A stretch of DNA of 64,000 nt from JAICXG01 sp963801255 (GTDB lineage: Bacteria > Verrucomicrobiota > Verrucomicrobiia > Chthoniobacterales > UBA10450): positions 186,001-250,000 of the forward strand of contig CAWDEC010000006.1 in assembly GCA_963801255.1 (NCBI GenBank), read 5' to 3'. Below, in pieces: positions 55,302 through 63,548 of the stretch (position 1 is the first letter of the stretch; each line of letters begins with the position of its first letter). Under the pieces are notes generated by a model that did no database searches, had not been told where the DNA came from, and saw only the letters and a list, made by a program, of their open reading frames with translations. The position numbers and the translations under genes were made by a program.

Positions 55302-56057
55302 ATGATGATTGACGCGCCACGGGCCGAAGTCGAATCATTCGCCCAAGTGGCAAACCAAAACCAGGGATCGGGAGACACCGCAGTCGTGGCCGCGCATGGC
55401 CTCTACGACCCGAGCTACGTCAACGCGATGTCGCACTTTTATCGCGGCGAACTCGCCCGGATCATGGTCTGGCGCACCCGCCTCGATACGACCACAAACT
55501 GGGCCGTCACTGGCACGACCGCGATTATCACGATCGCTTTTTCCAACGCCGGAGTGCCCCACCTCATTTTCTTTTTTAACCTCGCCATTGTTTGGATCAT
55601 GCTTTGGATCGAGTCGCGGCGTTATCGTTTCTACGACGCTTTTCGCGCGCGGGTCCGCATGCTCGAAGCGCATTTCCTCGTTCCGATGGTGATGGAAAAC
55701 CATCATCTCCTGCAGGGCGAATGGAAGAAGCTGGTCTGCGAAGATCTCATTCTTCCTTCGTTCAAGATCAGCATGCTCGAAGCGGTCGGCCGCCGGCTGA
55801 AACGAAATTACGTTTTCATTTTTCTGCTCATCATCGCGGCGTGGATCATGAAGCTTTTCCTGCACGCGCCAGAGCCAATTGAAAGCTACGGCGCATTCTA
55901 TCGCGCGCTCCGGGTGGGACACATCGCGCCGTGGTTCGTCCTTATCATTTTCTTCGGCACGCTCATCATCGTGATTGGCCTCGCGATTTACGTCGGACGC
56001 AAGAGTTCCGGCGAAATTTCAGAATTCGGCAGCCATCGCTCGCTCTGGCGAATTTGA
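55302..56057 (+). CDS. DUF2270 integral membrane protein
   Basis: A 251-residue membrane protein with four hydrophobic helices (about 70-110 and 165-240). Conserved-looking blocks are MSHFYRGELARIMVWRTRLD, TTNWAV, RRYRFYDAFRARVRMLE and LEAVGRRLKRNYVF, which I recognise as DUF2270. Function unknown. I start at the ATG at 55302 (tandem ATGATG). The frame opens at 55257, inside ptsN on the other strand. The mazG gene follows after 2 bases. Confidence 0.8.
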   Translation: MMIDAPRAEVESFAQVANQNQGSGDTAVVAAHGLYDPSYVNAMSHFYRGELARIMVWRTRLDTTTNWAVTGTTAIITIAFSNAGVPHLIFFFNLAIVWIMLWIESRRYRFYDAFRARVRMLEAHFLVPMVMENHHLLQGEWKKLVCEDLILPSFKISMLEAVGRRLKRNYVFIFLLIIAAWIMKLFLHAPEPIESYGAFYRALRVGHIAPWFVLIIFFGTLIIVIGLAIYVGRKSSGEISEFGSHRSLWRI

Positions 56058-56059
56058 TC

Positions 56060-56833
56060 GTGAAGGCCGAAGACTTCTCCCGCCTTTGCGAGATCGTAGC
56101 GCGGCTGCGTGCGCCCGGCGGTTGTCCGTGGGATCGCGAGCAAACTCACAGTTCGTTAGTTCCGGCTTTGCTCGAGGAGGCTTATGAAGTGGTGGATGCC
56201 ATCCGCAGGTCCGATGATGCCAACCTGCGCGAGGAATTGGGCGATCTGCTTTTGCAGGTCGTGATGCATGCAGAGATCGCGAGTGAAGAAGATCGCTTCA
56301 CGATCGAAAACGTCAGCCGCGACGTCGCCGACAAACTCGTTAGGCGGCATCCGCACGTTTTTGGCGAAAGCGAAGCGCGCGACAGCGACGCCGTCTTGAA
56401 GCAATGGGATGCGATCAAGCGCACGGAAAAAAAATCGAGAGGCGACGGATATCTCAGCGGCCTAACGAGAGCGTTGCCGGCGCTGATGTTCGCGCAAAAA
56501 GCGCAAAGCAGAGCGGCGCGCGTCGGCTTCGATTGGAACAAAGTGCAAGACGTAGTGGCAAAGGTCGATGAGGAGCTCGCGGAAGCAAAGCAAGCGATGG
56601 CGTCGGGCGATGCCCAGGCGATTGCGGATGAAATGGGCGATCTACTTTTTGCGGTCGTGAATCTGGTGCGAAAGTCCAATCTGGACGCGGAGACAGTCCT
56701 GGCCGCGGCGACAGAAAAATTCATTACGCGTTTTCATAAGGTGGAACGCGAGTTGGAAAAACGTGGTCAAAAGCTTGGCGTGGCAGACCTCCCTACGATG
56801 GATGCAATCTGGAATCAGGTGAAGCGCTCGTAA
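56060..56833 (+). CDS. mazG: Nucleoside triphosphate pyrophosphohydrolase MazG
   Basis: Hydrolyses NTPs to NMP and pyrophosphate for pool sanitation. The 257-residue protein has two MazG domains: CPWDREQTHSSL with LLEEAYEVVDAI and EELGDLLLQVV (EExxE and ExxD metal motifs), then in domain 2 KVDEELAEAKQAM and DEMGDLLFAVVNL. Start is a GTG at 56060, two bases after the DUF2270 stop, since MazG starts about 8 residues before FSRLCEIVARLRAP. The frame opens at 55931 in the other gene. Confidence 0.94.
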   Translation: MKAEDFSRLCEIVARLRAPGGCPWDREQTHSSLVPALLEEAYEVVDAIRRSDDANLREELGDLLLQVVMHAEIASEEDRFTIENVSRDVADKLVRRHPHVFGESEARDSDAVLKQWDAIKRTEKKSRGDGYLSGLTRALPALMFAQKAQSRAARVGFDWNKVQDVVAKVDEELAEAKQAMASGDAQAIADEMGDLLFAVVNLVRKSNLDAETVLAAATEKFITRFHKVERELEKRGQKLGVADLPTMDAIWNQVKRS

Positions 56834-57057
56834 AGCGGACGGGGTTTTTTCGCCCTTAGATCAACCGGAATTCTCAGGCCGACGGTCAAAACATCTAAGA
56901 AGCTGACCGATTCCGTCGGAAACGAAGCCGAACTCTAGCTGGCCCTCGCTCTGAAATCGGGCCAAGTTGGCATCGGCCTAAGGTCTCACTTGCCGCTTAC
57001 CTGATATGGCATCTCGTCTATTGAAAACAAAGGAGGAGCGCCCCCGCACGACGGCAG

Positions 57058-58920
57058 ATGAAGGTGAGACCGCGACCACCGCTGTGGCAATTGATGCCAA
57101 GACAGGCCTTCCTGCTCATTCTGCTACTTGCCTGGATCCTCGTCATCCCGACCGAAACTCAAGGGCAGATCCCGCGTGGGGTTTTTTCGCTCGCCGCCTC
57201 GGGTCAAGTCGCAAGTGACAATGCCCTGGCAAATCCCGACGTAGTCGGAATGAGCATCCGCCAGGATTGGGCGGCACTGGAGCCAAGCGAAGGTAACTTT
57301 GACTGGTCGTATCTCGACTCCGAAGTCGCGCGCGCGGCGGCGGCGGGCAAAGTTGTTCTGCTTCGTATCCGCACGCAATCGGGCAAGCCGGCCTGGGTTA
57401 CCACCGCGATTCAGAATGCCGGCGGAACGTTTTTCACCTTCAATGATGAGGGCGTTACCGTTACGATACCGGTCTTCTGGAATCCTACCTATCTCGCAAA
57501 AAAGAAGGCGATGATTGCCGCCTTGGGCGCGCACTTTACCGCTAACCCGACAATAAGAGTAGTCGCTGCAAGCTTCGCGAATGCGATAAGTGAAGACTGG
57601 AATGTCCCCCACACGGCCGAGGACATACCAAACTGGTTCGCCGCTAGTTACACCACTGATAAGTTACTCGACGCGGGCAAACAGATCATTGACGCGACCA
57701 TGGCCGCGTTTCCCAACCAGTATGTAACTCTGGCGATTGCCGGGAATGGCCACTTCCCCGGCGGGCCGGAACTGAACCTGGATCCCACGGCCACCTATGC
57801 CGCGGCCACTGCGATTGCTACGGCACGCGCTTCCTGGCCCGGCCGCTTGATCGTGCAGATCAATAGTGTCTCCAATCATAACCCAGCAGCACCCGGTTCA
57901 ACAGACTCAGCCTGGAATACGCTATGGAACAGCCGTCCAAACGTAGCGGGACAGATGGTCGCCTCCTGCTATGGCGACTCGACCTATCGCGTCAACGGCG
58001 GCGTGCCTGGCGATCCTGCAACAACTCTTGCCAGTTGTTTCATCCGTTCCGTGACTTATGGCCTCAATTACCTGGAAGTTTATCAGAAAGACGTTCTGAC
58101 CCTTCCCGCCACAATTACGTATGGGAACCAATTGTTGGGAACGGCCGGCGCGCCATCGGTCAATATTTCGACTAGAGGTGAAGTCGGAAGTGGCGACGAT
58201 GTGCTCGTGGGCGGTCTGGTGGTGAGTGGCACCGAAACAAAGAGACTTATCCTCCGTGCACTCGCTCCATCTCTCGCGATCGAGAGCACAACCACCCTGC
58301 TCGCCGATCCCATCCTTGAGTTACACAAGCCGGACGGGAGCGTCGTCACGAATGACAACTGGCGGGACACCCAGGAGGAAGAAATCATCAATACCGAGCT
58401 CGCGCCCGGTAATAACCTCGAGTCGGCCATCGTCGCAACGCTCGATCCAGGCGCCTACACCGCCATCGTGCGGGGAAAAAACGGCGGCACTGGGGTCGCA
58501 TTGGTTGAAGCCTACGACCTGGATCAGACTGCCTCCTCTCACCTGGGCAATATCAGCACGCGCGGTTTGGTCGGCACCTATAACAAAGTCATGATCGGCG
58601 GTTTCATTCTCGACGGGTCCGAAGAAAGAAGCACGATCGTGGTGAGAGGACTTGGACCTACTCTTACCGACCTTGGAGTTGCCAATGCACTGAGCAATCC
58701 CGCCTTGGAATTACACGACGTGCAGGGCGCACTTATCGACACGAATGACGACTGGAAGGATTCACAGCAGGCCGAGATCGTAGCCTCGGGACTGGCGCCT
58801 GTTCATGATCAGGAGTCCGCGATCTTGGAAGTCCTACCGGGTGGCGCGTACACGGCAATTCTTCGCGGTAGTAATAGCGAAGTCGGAGTCGGGCTTATCG
58901 AAGTCTACAACCTGCCGTAA
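57058..58920 (+). CDS. Secreted TIM-barrel-like protein with two C-terminal beta-sandwich repeats
   Basis: A 620-residue exported protein. Two start candidates are ATG 57058 and ATG 57094 (MPRQAFLLILLLAWIL signal peptide); no good ribosome-binding site is seen for either. Residues about 40-330 look like a glycoside-hydrolase TIM barrel: QDWAALEPSEGNFDWSYLDS, VVLLRIRTQSG and AFPNQYVTLAIAGNGH. The C-terminus has two repeats of about 125 residues, each beginning NISTRG(E/L)VG and passing through NDNW/NDDW and GAYTAIV/GAYTAIL to end VEAYDL or IEVYNL. Catalytic acids are not certain. Confidence 0.78.
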   Translation: MKVRPRPPLWQLMPRQAFLLILLLAWILVIPTETQGQIPRGVFSLAASGQVASDNALANPDVVGMSIRQDWAALEPSEGNFDWSYLDSEVARAAAAGKVVLLRIRTQSGKPAWVTTAIQNAGGTFFTFNDEGVTVTIPVFWNPTYLAKKKAMIAALGAHFTANPTIRVVAASFANAISEDWNVPHTAEDIPNWFAASYTTDKLLDAGKQIIDATMAAFPNQYVTLAIAGNGHFPGGPELNLDPTATYAAATAIATARASWPGRLIVQINSVSNHNPAAPGSTDSAWNTLWNSRPNVAGQMVASCYGDSTYRVNGGVPGDPATTLASCFIRSVTYGLNYLEVYQKDVLTLPATITYGNQLLGTAGAPSVNISTRGEVGSGDDVLVGGLVVSGTETKRLILRALAPSLAIESTTTLLADPILELHKPDGSVVTNDNWRDTQEEEIINTELAPGNNLESAIVATLDPGAYTAIVRGKNGGTGVALVEAYDLDQTASSHLGNISTRGLVGTYNKVMIGGFILDGSEERSTIVVRGLGPTLTDLGVANALSNPALELHDVQGALIDTNDDWKDSQQAEIVASGLAPVHDQESAILEVLPGGAYTAILRGSNSEVGVGLIEVYNLP

Positions 58921-58922
58921 CG

Positions 58923-58950
58923 GAGATGCAGGCAACCGGCGTCTCTTTCG
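58923..58950 (+). terminator. Possible intrinsic terminator
   Basis: GAGATGC (58923-58929) can pair with GCGTCTC (58939-58945) with one G-U pair, followed by TTTC. The T-run is short. It starts 3 bases after the secreted protein stop. Confidence 0.35.
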
Positions 58951-59133
58951 CAAGGAAGTGACCCAGGAAAATCCGACAACTGCTGCGACTCGTTTCTTGC
59001 TCGGAAAATCGCCCGCGAAAGCGAACTTTCGGCCACATGTTCGTTCAGGTGGAAGTCGAAAGGCTGGATTGTTTTTGGTCAAAAACGTCTGGGAGACAAC
59101 CGTCGCCGACTCCGGTAAAGTCGCGAGCGTTGC

Positions 59134-59862
59134 ATGGAGACCGAATACAAAGTTCGACTCGAGGTTTTCGAAGGTCCTCTCGATCTTCTTCTTTACCTGA
59201 TCAAACGTGACGAGATCGATATCTACGACATCTCGCTCGAGCGGATCACTCAGCAATACCTCGAATATCTCCAGGCGTTCAAGGAATTGAACATCGATGT
59301 CGCCGGCGAGTTCGTGGTGATGGCGGCAAACCTGATTTATCTCAAGAGCCGGAGCCTGCTTCCCGTCGACCAACAGCCGCCGGAGGAGGATGTGGAAGAG
59401 GACGATCCGCGCTGGGATTTGATTCGTCAGTTAATCGAATACAAAAAGTTCAAGGAAGCAGCTGCACAATTGCAAACACGCGAGGTGGAACAGGAGCGGA
59501 TTTTCGCCCGCGTCGGCGACAGCATTGCCCCGGAGATCGCGCCGTTGTCGCTAGGCGAAGTAGGAATCTTCCAGCTGATCAACGCTTTTCAACAGGTCAT
59601 CAAGCGTCTCGAAACACGCGAAAATTTACAGGAAATTTTTGGCGAGAATTTTACCGTTTCGGACAAGATCGAACGCATCCTGCAAACGATGGCGAAGGGC
59701 AAGCCGATCAAATTTTCCGAACTCTTCGCGCGGATGGCTTCGCGGGTCGAAGTCGTCGTCACTTTTCTCGCGCTCCTCGAATTGATCCGATTGAAACAGG
59801 TACGGGCAGTCCAGCCTAACGAATTCGACGAGATCGAGATCGCGCCGGTCGGCGCCGGATGA
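59134..59862 (+). CDS. scpA: Segregation and condensation protein A
   Basis: Kleisin subunit of the SMC-ScpAB condensin. The 242-residue protein has the N-terminal SMC-binding part (VRLEVFEGPLDLLLYLIKRDEIDIYDI), a middle NLIYLKSRSLLP and acidic EEDVEEDDPRWDL, and a C-terminal winged-helix (about 170-240: PIKFSELFARMASRVEVVVTFLALLEL). Length normal. Its stop overlaps the next gene as ATGA (59859-59862). No scpB is visible in this window. Confidence 0.95.
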   Translation: METEYKVRLEVFEGPLDLLLYLIKRDEIDIYDISLERITQQYLEYLQAFKELNIDVAGEFVVMAANLIYLKSRSLLPVDQQPPEEDVEEDDPRWDLIRQLIEYKKFKEAAAQLQTREVEQERIFARVGDSIAPEIAPLSLGEVGIFQLINAFQQVIKRLETRENLQEIFGENFTVSDKIERILQTMAKGKPIKFSELFARMASRVEVVVTFLALLELIRLKQVRAVQPNEFDEIEIAPVGAG

Positions 59863-60716
59863 AGCGGGTCCTGATTGCCGGCTGCGGTTACGTCGGCACG
59901 GCAACGGCCGATCTCTTTCACGTCGCAGGCTGGGACGTGGAAGGCTGGACGCGTTCGCCAGAATCTGCCGCCCAATATTCGAGCGAGCGGTATCGCGTGC
60001 GTGCGGTCGACATCGCCGATCGAAGAGCGGTCGAGAAGGCAGCGGGCGAATTCGGTCTGGTTATCCATTGCGCCAGCACCAAGGGAGGCGGGGCGGAAAA
60101 TTACCGCCGCGTCTATTTCGAGGGCGCGCGCAACTTGCTCGAAGTCTTGTCTCCGTCGCGGTTCATCTTTTGCAGCAGCACCTCGGTTTACGCGCAGGGC
60201 GGCGGCGAATGGGTTGATGAAGAAAGCGGCGCCGAGCCGGTTCACGAGACAGGAAAAATTCTCCGCATGGCGGAAGAGATCGTTAGGCAAGAAAGCGGAG
60301 TCGTGGCGCGCCTGGCGGGGATCTACGGACCCGGACGTTCCGCGCTTCTGCGCAAATTTCTTTCCGGTGAAGCGCGATTGGAGAACGGCGGCGAACGTTA
60401 CCTGAATCAGGTCCACCGCGAAGACATCACCACCGCGCTGTTTTTGCTTGCGACTCTGCCTAACGACCCAGGAATTGTGAACGTAAGTGACAACGAACCC
60501 GTAACCCAGCGCGAGTGTTATGAATGGCTGGCAACTAAGCTGAATCGGCCGTTGCCAGCCCCTGCAGAAACAACCGGTGTGCGGAAGCGAGGCTCCAGCA
60601 GCAAACGAGTATCAAACCGAAAAATACGCGCGCTCCAATGGGAACCACAATTCCCGAGTTTTGGGAACGGAATGGAGAACTCGGTCCTGCCGAATTATCC
60701 GAGATTAGGTGCCTGA
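59859..60716 (+). CDS. NAD-dependent epimerase/dehydratase family protein (SDR)
   Basis: A 285-residue extended SDR. VLIAGCGYVGTATADLF (residues 4-20) is the dinucleotide motif of the GxGxxG type, and IFCSSTSVYAQ carries the catalytic Ser/Thr; the usual YxxxK is not clear (HETGKILRMAEE), so activity may be altered. Later blocks VARLAGIYGPGRSALL and NQVHREDITTALFLL fit the sugar-epimerase subgroup YeeZ. Translationally coupled to scpA by a four-base overlap. Confidence 0.85.
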   Translation: MKRVLIAGCGYVGTATADLFHVAGWDVEGWTRSPESAAQYSSERYRVRAVDIADRRAVEKAAGEFGLVIHCASTKGGGAENYRRVYFEGARNLLEVLSPSRFIFCSSTSVYAQGGGEWVDEESGAEPVHETGKILRMAEEIVRQESGVVARLAGIYGPGRSALLRKFLSGEARLENGGERYLNQVHREDITTALFLLATLPNDPGIVNVSDNEPVTQRECYEWLATKLNRPLPAPAETTGVRKRGSSSKRVSNRKIRALQWEPQFPSFGNGMENSVLPNYPRLGA

Positions 60717-60817
60717 GATTCGTTAGGCTGAAGCGGTACCGCTTCGTTGCGGCAGGCCCACCAGACACTTGTTAATACAAAACCGGCGGCAAGAGTGAAT
60801 GCAGAAATTGTAAGCAT
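60695..60817 (-). CDS. Possible tiny single-helix membrane protein
   Basis: A 40-residue frame from the ATG at 60815-60817, MLTISAFTLAAGFVLTS then WWACRNEAVPLQPNES. It has one hydrophobic helix. Its end overlaps the epimerase 3-prime end, and there is no clear ribosome-binding site or family. Low confidence. Confidence 0.25.
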   Translation of the reverse strand: MLTISAFTLAAGFVLTSVWWACRNEAVPLQPNESQAPNLG

Positions 60818-60969
60818 GCGGGTATGTTTCTCCGGCTTACCTAGAGCAACGTGCATGCCTCGCGCGATCATCGAAGCAAAAAGTGGGAAACGGAATTTTG
60901 GGCGTTCAAGATACGAACAGACGTGTCGCATTGTGAAACACGTCACACGCAAATTAGAGCGGACGCGGC

Positions 60970-61545
60970 TTAGCCTAACGACGGCTGAATCAATCCAAAA
61001 TCGCCGCTCTTGCGCCGGTAGAGGACGTTGAGCCGCGAGCTGCGCGCGTTCATGAAAACCAAAAACTGGCGCGTGGACATTTCGAGCTGCAAGACGGCTT
61101 CATCGATAAACATCGGCTTCACTGGATAACGTTCCGTTCGCACGACCTGGTGCTCGTGGTGCTCGTCTTCCTCGACCGGTTCAGGATGTAAAATTTGCTC
61201 CTCGAGATGCCGGATGTCGTCTTTGCGTGGACGATGCCGCTTGAGAAGGCGCGTCTTATATTTGCGCATCTGCCGCGCGATCTTGTCCATGACGGCATCA
61301 ATCGCGACGTAGAGATCGTTGGTTTCCTCGCAGGCTTCGATCGTGATGTGGTTGGAACAAACGAGCACGACTTCGGCCCAGTGCCGGTATTTCTCCACGC
61401 CGAGAATGACGTGCGCCTCGATGATCTTGGGATAATCGAGATGCAGACCCTCCACTCTTCGCGTGGCATATTCGTTAATCGCATCGGTGATCGCGAGATG
61501 GCGACCGGTGACTTTGACGGTGGGATTGGCGTTGGCGGTTTGCAT
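60970..61545 (-). CDS. hpf: Long-form ribosome hibernation promoting factor
   Basis: Dimerises and silences 70S ribosomes in stationary phase. The 191-residue protein has the N-terminal beta-alpha domain (VKVTGRHLAITDAINEYATRRVEGL and AVDAVMDKIARQ-like IDAVMDKIARQMRKYKTRL), a charged linker (about 105-135, HRPRKDDIRHLEEQ) and the C-terminal dimerisation domain (RTERYPVKPMFIDEAVLQLE to FMNARSSRLNVLYRRKSGDFGLIQP). It follows lptB by 13 bases on the same strand. The RpoN-neighbour layout usual in proteobacteria is absent. Confidence 0.94.
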   Translation of the reverse strand: MQTANANPTVKVTGRHLAITDAINEYATRRVEGLHLDYPKIIEAHVILGVEKYRHWAEVVLVCSNHITIEACEETNDLYVAIDAVMDKIARQMRKYKTRLLKRHRPRKDDIRHLEEQILHPEPVEEDEHHEHQVVRTERYPVKPMFIDEAVLQLEMSTRQFLVFMNARSSRLNVLYRRKSGDFGLIQPSLG

Positions 61546-61558
61546 CGACTCCTTTCGT

Positions 61559-62353
61559 TTACATCTGAAAGCGTTCGCCGAGATAAAGCTGGCGGCTGAT
61601 GGGGTCGTTGATGAGGAAATCTTTCGTTCCTTCGCTCACGACGCGACCTTCGTCGATGAGGTAGGCGCGATCGACGATCGAGAGCGTCTCGCGCACGTTG
61701 TGATCGGTGATCAGGATGGCGAGGCCGGATTTGCGAAGGTTGACAACGAGTTGTTGGACATCGTAAACGGCGATCGGATCGACCCCGCTGAAAGGCTCAT
61801 CGAGCATGAGCAATTGCGGTTTGGTGACCAGCGAGCGCGCAATTGTCAGGCGACGCTTTTCGCCGCCGCTTAGGGTCAATGCGATGTTTTTGGCGATACG
61901 CTCGATGCCGAACTGATGCAGGAGTTCCTCGCAACGGTGCCGCCGTTCTGCTTTGCTCAAAGGCAGCGTCTCGAGAATGGCGAGGATGTTTTGTTCCACC
62001 GTCATTTTGCGGAAGATGGATTCTTCCTGCGGCAGGTAACCCATCCCAAGCCGGGCGCGTTTGTACATCGGGTAATTCGTCACGTCCGTGCCGGAAAAAA
62101 TGACCCGACCCTGGTTAGGCCTAACGAGTCCGACGATCATGTAAAAGCTGGTTGTTTTACCGGCGCCGTTTTTGCCAAGAAGTCCGACGATTTCGCCCTG
62201 GCCGACCTCAAGCTTGATTCCGTTCACGACCGCGCGTCCGCCGTAAATCTTAACCAGGTCATCGGTAAGCAGGACTTCCGCATGTTCGTTAGGCAATGAA
62301 GCCGGCGTCGCGACCGGTCCTGCGATTGGTGTTGGCGCGCTGGAGGTAATCAT
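61559..62353 (-). CDS. lptB: LPS export ABC transporter ATP-binding protein
   Basis: Powers transfer of lipopolysaccharide to the outer membrane with LptFG. The 264-residue ATPase has Walker A LLGKNGAGKTTSFY (about 53-66), Q-loop YLPQEESIF, signature LSGGEKRRLTIARSL, Walker B LLMLDEPFSGVDP and switch His in ILITDHNVRET. The N-terminal 25 residues are a short Ala/Pro leader. It overlaps lptA by four bases (62350-62353). Confidence 0.96.
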   Translation of the reverse strand: MITSSAPTPIAGPVATPASLPNEHAEVLLTDDLVKIYGGRAVVNGIKLEVGQGEIVGLLGKNGAGKTTSFYMIVGLVRPNQGRVIFSGTDVTNYPMYKRARLGMGYLPQEESIFRKMTVEQNILAILETLPLSKAERRHRCEELLHQFGIERIAKNIALTLSGGEKRRLTIARSLVTKPQLLMLDEPFSGVDPIAVYDVQQLVVNLRKSGLAILITDHNVRETLSIVDRAYLIDEGRVVSEGTKDFLINDPISRQLYLGERFQM

Positions 62354-63009
62354 CGCTTTTTCTTGGCCGGCGAAGGCGATGGACTGGCAGCGCGCGAAGC
62401 TCCCGGCGTGGGTGAAGGCGTGGGCGAATTCTGCTGGCGGATCTCCGTCCGGCTCGGGCCGTGAGTTTGAAGATGTCCCTCCTGGTTTAAAATCATGATG
62501 GTATCGGGACTGGTGGCGACATGCGTGTCGAGACCCTGCTGCACGCGAGGACTGCCGGTCAGGACGACGTCGCCATTAGAAGAAGTGTAAACCGCTTTCT
62601 CGGAAAGTCCGATGGCTTTCGTGGTCGGCCCGCCCTGAGGATCGGCCTTCTCTCGCACGACCCCGACATGGCCTTCCGCGATTGCTTTCTCCAATCCTTC
62701 GCCCTGCTCCTTATGGATATAAACCGTGAGCTTGTCGGATTGAATGTTAAAACGCGGATCGAAAACGCGGACGTGGCCAGTAAAGACACCGAGCCTTTTC
62801 TCGGTATCGAACGTGGCTTCGTCGGCGTAAATCTCGGTCGTGATTGGCTGACCTTTGGCGTCGGTTGCGGCGAGCACGCCGGGCGGAGCATTCTTTGCTG
62901 CATGAGCCTGCGGCGCAGTATGAGGAGAGGGAGAAGGCCGCGGCGTTTCCGGCGCGCCGAGACAGATCGCACTCGAAATAACAAAAAACAGAGTCGCGGC
63001 AGCTTTCAT
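62350..63009 (-). CDS. lptA: LptA/OstA-like periplasmic LPS-transport protein
   Basis: A 219-residue exported protein: signal 1-18, Pro/Ser/Ala linker, OstA-like beta-jellyroll (about 58-180) with TEIYADEATFDTEKRLGVFTGHVRV and LTVYIHK, then a basic low-complexity tail (PSPSPAKKKR). Likely forms the periplasmic bridge to LptD. Four-base overlap with lptB and lptC on either side (63006-63009) supports an lptC-lptA-lptB unit. Sequence similarity to E. coli LptA is weak; context decides. Confidence 0.85.
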   Translation of the reverse strand: MKAAATLFFVISSAICLGAPETPRPSPSPHTAPQAHAAKNAPPGVLAATDAKGQPITTEIYADEATFDTEKRLGVFTGHVRVFDPRFNIQSDKLTVYIHKEQGEGLEKAIAEGHVGVVREKADPQGGPTTKAIGLSEKAVYTSSNGDVVLTGSPRVQQGLDTHVATSPDTIMILNQEGHLQTHGPSRTEIRQQNSPTPSPTPGASRAASPSPSPAKKKR

Positions 63010-63548
63010 TTCTTAGGCGTTGCGCCCGCGATTTCCTTTTGGTTGAAGATCGTCATGTGCACCTGGCCGGTCATCGTTCCCTGGTGAGTGGTGGTGTTGA
63101 ACGACATGGTATTACCCGCAATCTCCAAGTCGGCGCGTTTTAGTTTGGTGCGGTATTTCGACTCGATGACCTTCGTGTCGAGATTGAGAATTGCGTCGCT
63201 CATATCGACTTTCATCTCCGGTTGCTCTTTCTCGTCATAGGTCTGCATTTTGAGATCGGTAAAGTGAACATGATTTTCGTCCAGCCGAGATGCGGTCGCG
63301 GCCGCGAATCGACCGAGGAGATGACCTTGCAGATCATAGTTCGGCAAAACCAATCCTTTGGCTTCATGGCCGACGGTGAGTGGGATGTTTTTAAGCCCAA
63401 GTTGCTCCGGCGTTTCGCTCGGGTTGGGCGTGGGAGTCGCTTTGCGATGCTTGCTGCCGGCAAAAATTACGCAGCTGCTTACGAGCAAGAGAAGAAGACT
63501 TAAGTGCGGACCGCGGAGGATGCGGGCACCGCTACGAGACGGCAGCAT
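63006..63548 (-). CDS. lptC: LptC-like LPS export protein
   Basis: A 180-residue protein with an N-terminal hydrophobic segment (about 14-31, ending SSCVIFAG), then a jellyroll with LPNYDLQGHLLGRF, VHFTDLKMQTYDE and ADLEIAGNTMSFNTTTHQGTMTG. This is the LptC pattern of periplasmic strand repeats. SSC resembles a lipobox but the following residues (VIFAGS) do not. Starts before the kdsA stop, overlapping by 17 bases, and overlaps lptA by four. Confidence 0.78.
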   Translation of the reverse strand: MLPSRSGARILRGPHLSLLLLLVSSCVIFAGSKHRKATPTPNPSETPEQLGLKNIPLTVGHEAKGLVLPNYDLQGHLLGRFAAATASRLDENHVHFTDLKMQTYDEKEQPEMKVDMSDAILNLDTKVIESKYRTKLKRADLEIAGNTMSFNTTTHQGTMTGQVHMTIFNQKEIAGATPKK

